This document shows, one piece after another, positions 20,901-30,774 of a DNA stretch of 64,000 bases (within the stretch, counting starts at the first letter, position 1; every line of letters starts with the position of its first letter). A program made the translations under genes and the position numbers. The notes beneath the pieces are model-generated. The model saw nothing but the letters and a program-made list of their open reading frames with translations. It did no database searches and was not told the DNA's origin. This DNA comes from Lasiosphaeria ovina (taxonomy: Eukaryota > Ascomycota > Sordariomycetes > Sordariales > Lasiosphaeriaceae), in the NCBI GenBank assembly GCA_033439765.1, contig JAULSN010000008.1, positions 2,170,001 to 2,234,000 on the forward strand, given 5' to 3'.

Positions 20901-22736
20901 GCCGAACAAATATCACCAAAGAGCTTCTCGAGGCCGTTCCACAGACTCAGTGTGCAGACGCCTCCGCCAAGGGTTGACGTTCCTGACACGGATTTTGTGG
21001 CTAAGGGGCCAAGTCCTCCTAAGCCTTCCACCCCCGATCTTACGCAGGACGAGTCGACAACAAGCGGCACTACATTTTCGGCCTCTGTATACGGGCCATC
21101 TAAGGAGTTGCCGTTGGATCCTAGCCGCCCGGGGCAAGAGTTCCTCTCATTTTCGCCTCGGAAGAACTCTCAGTGCACTGTGACAACGACATCAAGCAGT
21201 TCTGGCGGATTGCTCACGTTCGCTTCTGCTACGGCGGTGGTACCAGAGCCCAACGCCCCCCTCGCCGAAGACGAAATCTGGGATGAGTACAATGACCTCC
21301 TGGGCGACGAAACACTGCGTGCGCCACATTCGCAACGATCGTCAGCAGGCAAGGCATTTCATCTAGAAGGCTACGGATCAGGTCATGGAAAACTAATTGA
21401 GCCACCTCTTGAGTCGCCAACTCTCAGCCCTCCCCCTTTGCAGAGCATGGTCCAAATGTTGCGTGCGGGCATGGAACCGCCGACATCAAGCATCTACAGT
21501 GCAGACATGGCTGAGGAGGTCAAGCGAGCTTTTGATCTTGATCCTACTCCAGCATCACCAATCAATGAACTCCGCTTCAAAAATAGCCGCGATGATCCAA
21601 CCTCCAACTCTGAATCGAGATGGCAAGTAGAGCTCGAGTTCCCGGCAGCAGAGCAATACAGGAATTCCTCCGAGGATCAGATTCGACGGTCAGATGCGAG
21701 TGCTAGCAGCCAGGGCTCTGAGGACAGCTCGCCCTTATCCCAGGTTAACCTGCGAGTGGGCTCAATGACTGTCAGCAAGTGGCTTACTTTCGGACACGTC
21801 CTCTTCAGCCCCGTCAGGGATGAACTTGTTGCCGTTGTGGGCTCGCTCAGGCGTCCCTCCATCCTTGTAGTCGACGGGCTTGGCAATGACGACTGGTCTT
21901 TCTATGCAGCGGAAACATATCCAGCAGCAACGTTTTTCAACTTGTCACCCCGCGCCCCCCTTCCGGCCGACCATCGGAGTTCCTCTGCATTCCCACTCAG
22001 CCCTCCAAATCATCACCAGGTCGAATATCTGTCCCACATGGATAGGTTCCCGTTCGGCCCTCAAAGCTTCACTGCGGTAGTCTTCCGCTTCCCGGCTGCA
22101 GCTCCCGAAGTACAATATCGCAACATAATATCGGAGGCGCGGCGAGTACTGAAGCCGGGCGGCTTCATCGAGTTGTCTGTTCTAGATGTCGATTTGAATA
22201 ACATGGGTAACCGCGGACGACGTGCAGTTCGCCGCCTGAAGGAACGAATTCACGCGAGAGCACCCGACACCAATATCAGCTCGACATCGGATCTGATATT
22301 GCGTCAGCTGGGCAGAAAAGCCTTCACTGACGTCAAGACATGCCGTGTCGGTGTCCCCGTTGCGAGCGCCATCGCGCGGTCGTCTGGTAGTGAGGCTGCC
22401 AACAACAAAAAGAGGGTTTCGATTGAAGCTGGCAGAGTAAGGGAGAAGAGCAAGACTAGGAGGGACAACCGCAGCCTTCCCGAAATGATAAGCGACGAAA
22501 GTCCGGTTGCAGATGAAAATATCACCAAGATGGTGGCAAAGGTTGGCCGCTGGTGGTATAGCCGGTGCTACGAAAGTGCCGCAGTTGCCACTGCTGCTCC
22601 CGGCTCCAGATCAGGCGCCAATATGTGGAGTGACAAGGCCTTACTCACCGAGTGCGAGGAATGGGGTACAAGCTTCAAGCTGATGGTCTGCCATGCGCGA
22701 GTACCGGATGGAAGAGCTCGCGTTGCAAGCATCTGA
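18000..22736 (+). CDS. giant disordered protein with C-terminal methyltransferase-like domain
   Basis: Single open frame of 1578 aa from the ATG at 18000, or 1516 aa from an in-frame ATG at 18186 (MSSRLPQSPP), which may be the true start. Residues 1 to about 1230 are Ser/Pro/Arg-rich and low-complexity with many SP/TP sites and a lysine run (DKKDQKKKKKRLSPLPPSPP). The C-terminal 340 residues look like a class I SAM-dependent methyltransferase. A degenerate motif I (ILVVDGLGNDDW) is at about 1288-1299, and the post-motif helix RVLKPGGFIELSVLDVD is at about 1381-1397, as in Methyltransf_11 proteins. Motif I lacks the usual GxGxG, so cofactor binding may be lost. No substrate can be inferred. 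The gene sits beside the gene-poor region at 9.2-18 kb. Confidence 0.85.
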   Translation: MAFHRSRPEDSGQFLGAVAGFGDSGTAYLGPSKNDFPPSLTLRTRRTAEASRQPSRTIPQPKMSSRLPQSPPHRSPPSQIQPGRPLFDRQIPSRASTDTGSFDMPVVNTPEASVSPSNKLPAASSSKRRNVLRRKQSGLSKETANTRNDSQDGSSGASHSSSSNARSQTPLDIPASPRFDRYLTRSPMEIRGAHRVEVGKTTGNAVTIYPELDRYRDVTPVAQIESPSPEVPYPISTYDLPPPTPLFSGTSSQISGFSGSPSTRFSESPGPSPYSRDTTPTSMSSQSPGLVAPLRIPAPPPARSRQVDPAFARPPITRRRTGSISNEVGSLSAADPHGLAAVRESLTSSSSNSTVRDGDKKDQKKKKKRLSPLPPSPPPRKSSHKFKESRDEDESPSKAAREPAQPLMTSPPAVKATSYARPRQVPASQPVASLKAAPPRRPSRDGTPDLQSQFGLPIPIIHSNLSSTSLSERRQSGLVAPGALGTASRPTLSSSLPERNALVPRRPVGREPTPAPKSATSEEVIGSSKIESRVASRTPSPNVSTFKSRFPIFGRRTKAATEDAQQEKKDKSSRKGPAAGTGHEGYGRLGAARRRSSGARAIPGTMSSQESLSSSQPHDSFLLERMAPVVIAGGEIIENRNASSDLSRTESNQSITQRRPSIESRTSSQVSLSSREGLRHTLWPSPFPRNATQTPSLGTRRPSDSSDSEALAMKSTLAFRRSMQRLKSGEQDTPRLPKPIVTRPQVISPSMTSLDTSIMSDDSIFDPSAEAPRINREPETSSALPLPKKLTKRARSPRKWNFFGRSQSQPAVETKKRDATKTVAAAVTVVQSRPTAFYTMMDSSEQEDADTPDLEQVCREAAGLESPLTSPTKHAEQRRPSLRHVPAPRQMVSSDGTQAQSFIPPKRAYTSPLKSSAPLTSQVQATTAPAALSVQQPAEQPAALRLPSGRPSRLPQVGRIPKVVSARAEQISPKSFSRPFHRLSVQTPPPRVDVPDTDFVAKGPSPPKPSTPDLTQDESTTSGTTFSASVYGPSKELPLDPSRPGQEFLSFSPRKNSQCTVTTTSSSSGGLLTFASATAVVPEPNAPLAEDEIWDEYNDLLGDETLRAPHSQRSSAGKAFHLEGYGSGHGKLIEPPLESPTLSPPPLQSMVQMLRAGMEPPTSSIYSADMAEEVKRAFDLDPTPASPINELRFKNSRDDPTSNSESRWQVELEFPAAEQYRNSSEDQIRRSDASASSQGSEDSSPLSQVNLRVGSMTVSKWLTFGHVLFSPVRDELVAVVGSLRRPSILVVDGLGNDDWSFYAAETYPAATFFNLSPRAPLPADHRSSSAFPLSPPNHHQVEYLSHMDRFPFGPQSFTAVVFRFPAAAPEVQYRNIISEARRVLKPGGFIELSVLDVDLNNMGNRGRRAVRRLKERIHARAPDTNISSTSDLILRQLGRKAFTDVKTCRVGVPVASAIARSSGSEAANNKKRVSIEAGRVREKSKTRRDNRSLPEMISDESPVADENITKMVAKVGRWWYSRCYESAAVATAAPGSRSGANMWSDKALLTECEEWGTSFKLMVCHARVPDGRARVASI

Positions 22737-24654
22737 CGAAATGGCTTGGTCGCCCCATCTCTAACCCCTATGTCGACTTTCGATTTTGTCAGTTTCAACT
22801 TGCCGGAAATATCTCCTGTCGCCAAATAGTGGAGGTTCTATTGCCCAGCCGGCCCTCAGATTCATGAATGGGAAAAAATGGAAGAACGAAGAATGCGTGG
22901 GAAAGAGAAGAAAGAGAGGGCGCGAGCCCATCCCATCGGATATCCTCTACGAATACTACGGCGCTAATCTGTTTTACGATGTACGGTTTCCCGCCACCTA
23001 TCTTGATGCACAAAAACGGCAAACACAGCAAACTCGCCGGTAAAACTGGACGGCATTTTGCAGACCATTTATCTTCAAATTCCCCATCGACAGGAGCGAA
23101 GAGGGTCTCTAATTCTTTCGAAACATTTTCTTTTTGTTTGAGACATATCTGGGGACATTAATCCAGCGCGAGCGGATCTCCCAAGGCCTGAGCTCGAACC
23201 TGGCGACAAAGACTTCATGTTTTAACGACGTGCGCTAGTTCCTAATGGTGTTTCCCGATGCAGAGTTGCAATGAGGGAGCGTTGGCTTAATGTTTGGGTT
23301 TTTTTTTCTTATTATTGTTCTTCCTGGACATGAAACACGAGACACGACGACGAGGGTGACGGGAACTTGGTAATAAAGGGGCAAATGTGCTGGTCTATTG
23401 CAATTCTTGTCAACCCCGTTGACGAAATACGCTGGGCTTCTCTGTCCCGCCTGGTATTTCTTTTCGAGGAGGGACGACAGCAAAGAGTTGGCAATTCGGA
23501 CCCGCTGGCTGGGATGAAGTGTTGTTCACACATGGGCTCTGGTTTTTGTTAGCTTGGCGTTGGGTATCTGCTGAGCTGTTGTTGTTGTTGATCGAGAGTT
23601 CTGTTGTCGAGATACCCCTGATATTATTTCCACGCCACCTGGCCCGGAATAGGAGAAGGAGAGCGGTAAATAAAAAAATAGGTAAATAGTGCGCGCAAAG
23701 CGAAGCAAGAAACTATCTTACCTTTATTGGTGAATATATTTGCTAAAGTATCTTATCCCGTGGCGTGATGCGACGTTGAAATCAGGCGGTCGAGTGTTCA
23801 GGCGGGAATGATATTGCTCTCCCCTTTTTGCAGTCCAAATAATTGTTCACCGGCAAGAATGCCTGTCGGTGCCTGAGAGCCTGGCCCGAGTTCTTCCCCA
23901 CGACCGTGTCTCGTGCATCCGCTCGTTTGGCCTGGTCTTCCTGTCACAGCAGAACACGAATCCCGGTGACACGGTCGGAAACATATCGACGCTAGTGAGC
24001 GACAGGGGTAGACCTTATTGAATCCAGTCGGAGTGTTTGAAGAGGTCGGGAGCCTAGGTGTCGTGGAACGCCTCGTACCACAGTGTATTTTCACGTAATC
24101 CTTTTCTCTCCACAGCACAGATATTACCCCCGTGTCTCCCATCCATCTGTTACGTACCGACGCCTGAATTACCGTAACTTTACCATGTAGAATATTTCTT
24201 TCTATGGTTCTCCTCGCCAGGGTGCTAGGCCCAAAGAGGTCTACAATTCTTGGCGGGCTGTTAACGTTCCTTTCAATTCCCCGGATTTGCGCCCCATGAT
24301 CTCACTAAACCTAGGTCGAACATCCAAAGTGTCCGCAATTTTCACAAGGTTCTTAACTTCGTATCCGCCTCTACGTCGCCGACGGCCCCAAGGCTCGAAT
24401 TCACCTTGCAGCTCTATCGCGACCACGTCAGGCATCGACGCTGACCCACGACGAGTTCTATCCATCACAGCAGCGCGAGGATTGCCTGCCGACATGCTAT
24501 AAGATGGGCATTGAGCCGCGACCGCGAGTCTCGTTCATAAACCACAGCCGGCTCAGTCTCCGCCAACTATCTACGAGCCCACCCAGGCCGACGTAGGAAT
24601 ACTCCCGGTGATTCACTGCCGGGGTGGTTAGCCCTGAGGGTGACCTTGATCAAG
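22737..24654. other. 3' UTR and promoter spacer
   Basis: No gene recognised. A minus-strand frame at 23798-24142 starts with ATG but has no motif or convincing codon bias. T-rich tracts near 23300 and short AT-rich blocks probably belong to the 3' end of the upstream gene and the promoter of the phosphatase gene at 24655. Confidence 0.45.
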
Positions 24655-26614
24655 ATGACGCGACGTATTGTGAGTCGAGATCCCCCACCACCTCGTCCCC
24701 CGCTCCCTCGCGAAGCTTCAATCTGGCCATGGCTCGCCCGCCCTAGCACCCCCCTTTTCAGTAAGTTAGCTTGGCTAAACGTGGTCGCTGGCCTTCAGGT
24801 TCGCACCGTAATCCAGGTGTCCACGGCTGCCCTCCTCACGTTCGTGGTCATCTTCTTTCTGGACCGCAATTTTCGCGTGCTTCCCAACGCAATCCACGAA
24901 TACCTCCCGACCCACCATGCCGGGCTCATCATCACCGACCTCACCATAACAACATGTTCGAGTTACAACATCTTCTCGAACTGCAAGCTGGACCCCGCTG
25001 TCTGGCACCGTGTCGAGAAAGATCTCTACCTTGGCAAAGGCACCTTCTCGAGCGCGTACCTTCACATTAGCCGCAAGAGAGAGGAGGACCTGACGAGCGA
25101 CGACAAGGTGCTTGTGGATGTGACGGTAGGTCGGCTCAACCCAAACACAAACGACAAGGAAAATAAGGGCGAGCTCTGGGAGTCAAGACCTGCTGGCTTG
25201 TGGGTCAAGCGGTCGAGCAAGAGGAGTGCGACGGATTCGAGCACCACCGTCACAGGCGTCGATGTCTTATTCGGCGATGACGCGGTAGAGGCGCGGAACG
25301 ACTGGGCCATCACACGCACACCGCTACTCCTCGATGCAGGTTCCGATGTTCCTGCAGCCCACATTACGATACGGAGGGGTGCTGAGCATGCCGCCTTCAA
25401 GCCAACGCTGCGCATCAACCCAAGTGGTCGGTTCAAGATCATGCAACTTGCTGACTTACATCTGAGCACCGGCCTCGGCAATTGCCGCGATGCCCTTCCT
25501 GAGGACTGGAACGGGGGAAAGTGCGAGGCCGACCCCAGGACGCTCGATTTCGTCACCAAAATGCTAGCCGAAGAGCGCCCTAACCTGGTCGTTCTCAGTG
25601 GTGATCAAGTCAACGGAGACACTGCGCCAGATACGCAATCGGTGGGTTATGGTGAATTTCTACTGAGCGAAACCGGCGTGGCTAACATGTGCGTTTTTGG
25701 CAGGCAATCTTCAAATATGCGCAGCTGCTCATCGAGCACAAGATTCCATACGTCTCTATCTTTGGGAACCACGATGACGAAGGGTCTATGTCTCGGGCTG
25801 CTCAGATGGATCTGATTGAAACCCTCCCTTACTCGCTATCCCGGGCCGGCCCGGAGGACATTGACGGGGTAGGCAATTATTACATCGAGATCCTGGCCCG
25901 TAAAGGCTCGGATCATTCGGCCATCACGGTCTACCTCCTCGACACGCACGCGTACTCACCAAATGAGCGGAAGTTTCCTGGCTATGACTGGGTCAAGAAG
26001 AATCAGATCGATTGGTTCAAGAGCACAGCCCAACGGCTAAAGAAACCGCACAAGGAATACACGCACGGCCACATGGATGTTGCCTTCATCCACATACCAT
26101 TGCCAGAATACAGAGGCCCCAATATCACAATGTGGAGGGAATGGAAAGAGCCCTCAACGGCGCCTGTGTATAATTCGCATTTCCACGACGCCATGGTGGA
26201 AGAGGGTGTAGTCATGGTCAGCTGTGGACAGTAGGCGTTTTTCTTGTCTTGCCCCCATCCTCTCCCTCTTTCCAACAATGAGCTGACCACCCGTGTTCTT
26301 GTAGCGATCACGTAAACGAATACTGCGCCTTGTCGCAGAAAGAGGACGGGAAGCCTGCCATGTGGATGTGCTACGGCGGCGCCACAGGGTTTGGCGGCTA
26401 CGCAGGCTACGGCGGTTACCACCGTAAGATGCGCATCTTTGACTTTGACATGAATGAAAGCAGAATAACAACGTGGAAGCGCGTTGAGTATGGCGATGAC
26501 AAGGACAAGAGGCTTGAGGAGCTCATCATGGTGGACGGAGGGCGGCCTGTTCCGCCTGTGGTAGAAGAAGAAGCGCCTCCGCCTGTCCCTCCGCCTGCCC
26601 AACCCCCGTCTTAG
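24655..26614 (+). CDS. dcr2: membrane-anchored calcineurin-like phosphoesterase, Dcr2 family
   Basis: Metal-dependent Ser/Thr phosphatase-like protein. In yeast, Dcr2 affects cell-cycle entry and dampens the unfolded-protein response (family knowledge). Exons 24655-24669, 24799-25641, 25704-26230 and 26305-26614 give 564 aa. The first exon codes only MTRRI. The 129-nt first intron (GTGAGT, GGCTAAAC branch, TTCAG) is a multiple of three without a stop, so an unspliced reading inserts 43 proline-rich residues. Splicing gives MTRRIVRTVIQ followed by one membrane helix at about residues 8-27, a type II anchor. Metallophosphatase motifs are in order: DLHLS (about 223), GDQVNGD (about 272), GNHDDE (about 305), HIPLPEY, and GHDHVNEYC (about 461), the last assembled across the third intron. 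The C-terminus is proline-rich. Confidence 0.88.
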
Positions 26615-28806
26615 TGAGGTTATGTTCCTTTGCGATTTGGAGGTGCGCTTTCTCCCTTTTGTTTTCTGTTTTATTTTTGGTTATTATTGGTTACTATGGC
26701 GGTCGCATCGCATCATAAGGCCGAGTATCAGGGCAGGCGTTCCAAGGCATATTTCCACCCTCCGTTGTTATGTTTCTAGCTGCAGTTGTAATTCCCTTCC
26801 CCCATGTCTGTCTATCGGTCGCTCACGGGGGATGTTCCGTGGCCGGCGTCTGTGAAGACATGGCACAAGATGAAGCGCGGTGGTTGAGACTGACCTCGGC
26901 GTTTCCTTTTCTTTGGAATTATAAAAATAGGGACGGCCCCGACATTGGAGGGAGACACGGACACACGGATAAAGAGGGAAAAAGTATACCACATGCGTTG
27001 TGGCTTTGGGTACCTATATACATATTTGCTACAATCACCTCGGCTGTGGTCCTTTTTTTTAAAGAGACCTCGAACAAAAAAATAAGCAAAGCGAAAACTG
27101 CCCTGGTTGTCAAATGCAGGTACAGAGTTTCATCCATGGTGCAGAGCCAGACTTTTTTTCAAGTAAATGTCCCCAGAACAGTGCGTTCGGATGGCATGGG
27201 TGCAGAGACGGTCTTTTTCTGTAGTAATGAAGAAAAAAATAGACTCTGTGTGGCATTCCCGTCTTGTGGGGGAGGGAGAAAAGGATGAGCATGTGTGCGT
27301 GACACAAGGTGATGTTGAGGCGGCGGCGGAAACACGTTTCCTCTCTAAACCTCTTATGCTTTTTTAGAGTTGGTGAGTGGGTGAGTTGGCCGTTTGCCAA
27401 AAGTGATTTTTTTTATTATAAAGTATGCCAAAATCTTGTCTGGGTTCCACAGAAACGCGTCGAAACTTCTACCTTACCCGGGAGTTGAACCTAGGGGTTG
27501 AGTGGTAGTTTTGGTATTTTGGCCATTGACATGGGGCGGATCCGAACTGTGGTTTGTTCGCAGGACTGGGTAGGTACTTCACCTATTGGAATCTGGAACA
27601 AGATATCGCCTGTCCAGGTCGTACGGCGCAACAGTGATTGGTCAAGGGGCAAGACAAATAAAGTTCAACAGGCACCCGGTAGCCTTTATGTCAAGCTCCA
27701 GGTACACCCCCACTTGATGGGCCTACAAGCTTGCGAGACTTCACCGAAGTATAAAAGCCGTTGGCGGATACAGAGTTCTTTCGAGTGACCTAGGTACAGT
27801 ACGGAAAGCGTCCCATATATGCTCCGAAAACGGGGATGAAAACGTGCTCAACGGTAGAATATTTTATACCCACAGGACCGGTGAACAAGGCGAGACCGTT
27901 TTGTAAAACCGTTGGAACGGGAGCCGCTCGCGCTAACGGCCCGGATATGCGACGGGAGTTCTCGTCTACTTTGACGACGTGCCATGGCTGGGACGAGACA
28001 CTTCGGTTTCTTCCAAACAGTTCCCTCCTTTGTAAACTCAACGACGGGCGGAGTGTTTTCATTCGGTGGGGATCGTTGGGGGTTTCAAAGTTGGATATGT
28101 ATGACTTGCGGAATTCTACTTACTGTGTGGCTAGCTAGTGGTTTCCATGCTGGACCCCTTTCTCCGAAGACAGCGGCAAGCTTTGGCAGATTGGGGGCTT
28201 GCGAGACGCCCCTTCTCCATAATCGGGGGGCTTCTAACTTAAACGTAGGCGGGGTTGGTGCTTGGATGTCAAGCTGGCAGTTTGTGAGTCAATGGACTCC
28301 TAGAGCAGCTGTTAGGGGGTCGTCGTTTAGGCCCTGAAAGAGGATGATCAAGGTACTCTTCATGTTTGTGTATTGTTAGGAGAAAGAGAAAGCAAGGACA
28401 GCAAAGGGGTGCCAAGTGGTAAATAGATATGTTGCAGCTAACTGAGTAGGGCCTTCATCTTTGACTTGAGATTGAGGCAGGTTTTCAAGCTGGCTCTTTG
28501 GTTCAAAACGTTGATACCAAACCCCCCACCCCCCCCTCTATCAACATCACTTCACTTTCGTCCGCCATCAGATTATTCTCAGAATGAACTCAACCTCGTT
28601 CAGTCCATTACTATGCTACCAAGTGTACCGCGTTGCCAGAGCACCCGCTCTACCACTTGGTTCTCGGTTCTCGCGTTTCTTTTCCACCAGCCCCTCCACC
28701 TTCCGCCGAAAACATCATGCTCTCGAGAGTTTAGGTTTTCCAAAGCCGAACACGAACACGATTTCATTTCCCTACTTGTACCGGAGAATCGCAAATCATA
28801 AGCAAG
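26615..28806. other. 2.2-kb spacer, no gene recognised
   Basis: AT- and T-rich sequence after the phosphatase gene. Open frames at 26770-27288 (172 codons, one hydrophobic stretch) and 27836-28138 (100 codons) start with ATG but show no motif and atypical codon use. The stretch near 27480-27495 has a chance tRNA-like B box on the minus strand, considered and rejected. The last 300 bases probably form the promoter and leader of the ORF at 28807. Confidence 0.4.
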
Positions 28807-30774
28807 ATGGCGTTCCCTATTAAACAACGCTCGTTTCCGCCCTCGTCCTCGCCCTCGTCATCGTCCTTGCTCTCACTGTCACCCTCGCGCTCAATCGGTA
28901 CTTCGAGAGCCAGTGTCACCAACACCTCTCGGAGCAGCAGATCGAGCAGCGTATCTCCATGCAAGAGCATCGCGGAGTATCAGCGTCCGGCCAGCCTACC
29001 TCAACGTCCAGCCGACATTCTGTGCCTATCGCAAACTCCTGTCCCGCAGCACCCTCGTCCCAGGGAACGGGGGCCTCGGCCGGCCGACAGACAATTTTAC
29101 AGCGGCAAGAGGTCAGCCAAAAACCAGCGGCCCGGTATGGCCAACAATCATTCCTCACAGTCTCCCTATGAGGCGGGTAACTTCAGTCAGCCCCAAGTAC
29201 TTGCGCCTGGAAACCGCTTGCCGCCTTCACTTGGAACTCACTCGTATTCGATGTTTCCTCCCGATGTACTTCGGATGCCTCACCCTCCCACAGCACATAT
29301 GGCAGTTCCTTATCCCGCACCGTATCCGATGTTTGGTCCAGGGGAGCCTCAGATGGGTCCTCCTTCCGGGCCGTACTCGACGTTTTGTCCACAAGAGCTT
29401 CAGACAGTTCCTCCTCTCGGACCATATGCGACGATTCCTCCCGCAAGACATCATATGTCCCCTCCTCTCGGATTATATGCGGCGGTTCCTCCCGGGGGCC
29501 CTCGTATGTCCTCTCCTCTCAGAAATCTTCTAGTGCCTCCCACATCACACCGGGCAGTCCCCCCCGCGCCCAGAGGGCTTCCGATATCATCTCTCCTGGG
29601 AACTTCAGCGCCCAGAGCCGAAATCCGTAGGGCCCCGAATGGCACCCCAAACTTCAACCAGACTTTTGACTCCGGTAGAGACGTGGCCCGCGATGCCTTC
29701 CCTTTCCACAACCCGCCCCAGCAGCAACCTGTTCGGCAGCAAGCAGCATATAACGGCGCGTCTCCTATCACTAGCCCAGGAGCAGTGGAAGGAGGTCGCA
29801 GCATGGTAGATCCGCCTCAAGCGCAACTTGCGCAAAGAAGACCAGCCCCTCGGGTCTCTCCTCTAAAGAACCCAGGCAACCCGGCCATCCCGAGGGAGGG
29901 GAACAGCATGCCAAATGTGCTTCAAGCGAAGCCTCGTCGTCAGAAGAAAACTGGTGACACAACAGTCTCGACGGGAGCTAATGGAGCAACATGTTCGCAG
30001 CAAGGAAGAGGGTCTCCCGGGGTCCAGAACAATGCCGAGCAAAGAAGAGCCGACACTGTCGTGCCTCTCGTCTCGACTTCGGCTTCTGCGGAGCAGTTTG
30101 ATTGGGGTCGGGTGGATTGGGATCGTATCGCCAAAGCCGCCGACGAGGAATTGGCAAGGATGCACCTCGAGCACCACGATAAAATCCAAAAGGAAATCGA
30201 CCCTGACGGCTTCATCGACTGGGATCAGGCGGCGCCGCCGACAACCGTGACGGCAGTAGAGGAAGATTCGGACCACGGCTGGTCCAAGATGAAGCGACAT
30301 CACCTACAAGAGAAGGATCGTCGGGACGTCAACCCTACCTGGCGCTACGCGATGCACAAGAGGCGAAACCGGGGCGAGCTTAGCGACTGTATGCTCTACA
30401 CCGGCACCGGCACCGACACCGACACCGACACCGAATCCCTCCCTGCGGTTCCCCCGCTGAGCGAGCGAGCCAAGTTCCGGCCAGGCCACTTCAGCTACCG
30501 AGATCTGTCGAACCCAGGAACGCAGTCCGAGGGGCCGTACATCACGTTCGACACGACTTTCTGCGAGTTGGATGACGATAACGGCCCCAGTTTGGGGGTC
30601 ACGCAGTCCGAGGGGCCGTACATCACGTTCGACACGACTTTCTGCGAGTTGGATGACGATAACGGCCCCAGTTTGGGGGTCACGCAGTCTGAGGGGCCGG
30701 ACACCATGTTGGACACGATTTTCTGCGACTGGTATGACGACAACGACCCCAGTTTGGGAGCAGAAAGCCCTTGA
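28807..30774 (+). CDS. orphan proline-rich protein with internal repeats
   Basis: I do not recognise this gene. The frame from the ATG at 28807 gives 655 aa. Residues 1-110 are Ser/Arg/Pro-rich. At about 184-234 there are three 17-residue units of the form xPPxGPYxxxPxxxxM. The middle is Pro/Gln-rich. A charged segment (EQFDWGRVDWDRIAKAADEE) near 433 could be helical, and the C-terminus carries three 27-residue repeats (TQSEGPYITFDTTFCELDDD and variants). Between about 28824 and 29110 the other forward frame encodes a strong hydrophobic helix followed by NRYFESQCHQHLSEQQIEQR, which looks more protein-like than the annotated frame, so the N-terminus may be mis-read or frameshifted. Probably lineage-restricted; no function assigned. 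Confidence 0.6.
   Translation: MAFPIKQRSFPPSSSPSSSSLLSLSPSRSIGTSRASVTNTSRSSRSSSVSPCKSIAEYQRPASLPQRPADILCLSQTPVPQHPRPRERGPRPADRQFYSGKRSAKNQRPGMANNHSSQSPYEAGNFSQPQVLAPGNRLPPSLGTHSYSMFPPDVLRMPHPPTAHMAVPYPAPYPMFGPGEPQMGPPSGPYSTFCPQELQTVPPLGPYATIPPARHHMSPPLGLYAAVPPGGPRMSSPLRNLLVPPTSHRAVPPAPRGLPISSLLGTSAPRAEIRRAPNGTPNFNQTFDSGRDVARDAFPFHNPPQQQPVRQQAAYNGASPITSPGAVEGGRSMVDPPQAQLAQRRPAPRVSPLKNPGNPAIPREGNSMPNVLQAKPRRQKKTGDTTVSTGANGATCSQQGRGSPGVQNNAEQRRADTVVPLVSTSASAEQFDWGRVDWDRIAKAADEELARMHLEHHDKIQKEIDPDGFIDWDQAAPPTTVTAVEEDSDHGWSKMKRHHLQEKDRRDVNPTWRYAMHKRRNRGELSDCMLYTGTGTDTDTDTESLPAVPPLSERAKFRPGHFSYRDLSNPGTQSEGPYITFDTTFCELDDDNGPSLGVTQSEGPYITFDTTFCELDDDNGPSLGVTQSEGPDTMLDTIFCDWYDDNDPSLGAESP
29356..29508 (+). 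repeat. three 51-bp in-frame repeats (17 aa)
   Basis: Units start at 29356, 29407 and 29458, and a fourth partial copy starts at 29509. Each encodes a PPxGPY-type proline/aromatic module. The copies are diverged, so this is an old expansion inside the orphan ORF. Confidence 0.75.
30520..30762 (+). repeat. 81-bp tandem repeat, three copies
   Basis: Units 30520-30600 and 30601-30681 are identical over all 81 bases. A third copy at 30682-30762 is diverged. Each codes for 27 residues (GPYITFDTTFCELDDDN core) and keeps the reading frame, so copy number can change without breaking the protein. Confidence 0.9.

Noticed and set aside
24761..24798. 38-nt intron with GTAAGT in the Dcr2 gene
   Set aside because: Too short and shifts the frame; the same acceptor with the upstream GTGAGT donor at 24670 keeps the frame and restores the membrane anchor.
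27430..27530. minus-strand tRNA-like B box (GGTTCAACTCC)
   Set aside because: T stem mismatched, A box poor, no acceptor stem found.
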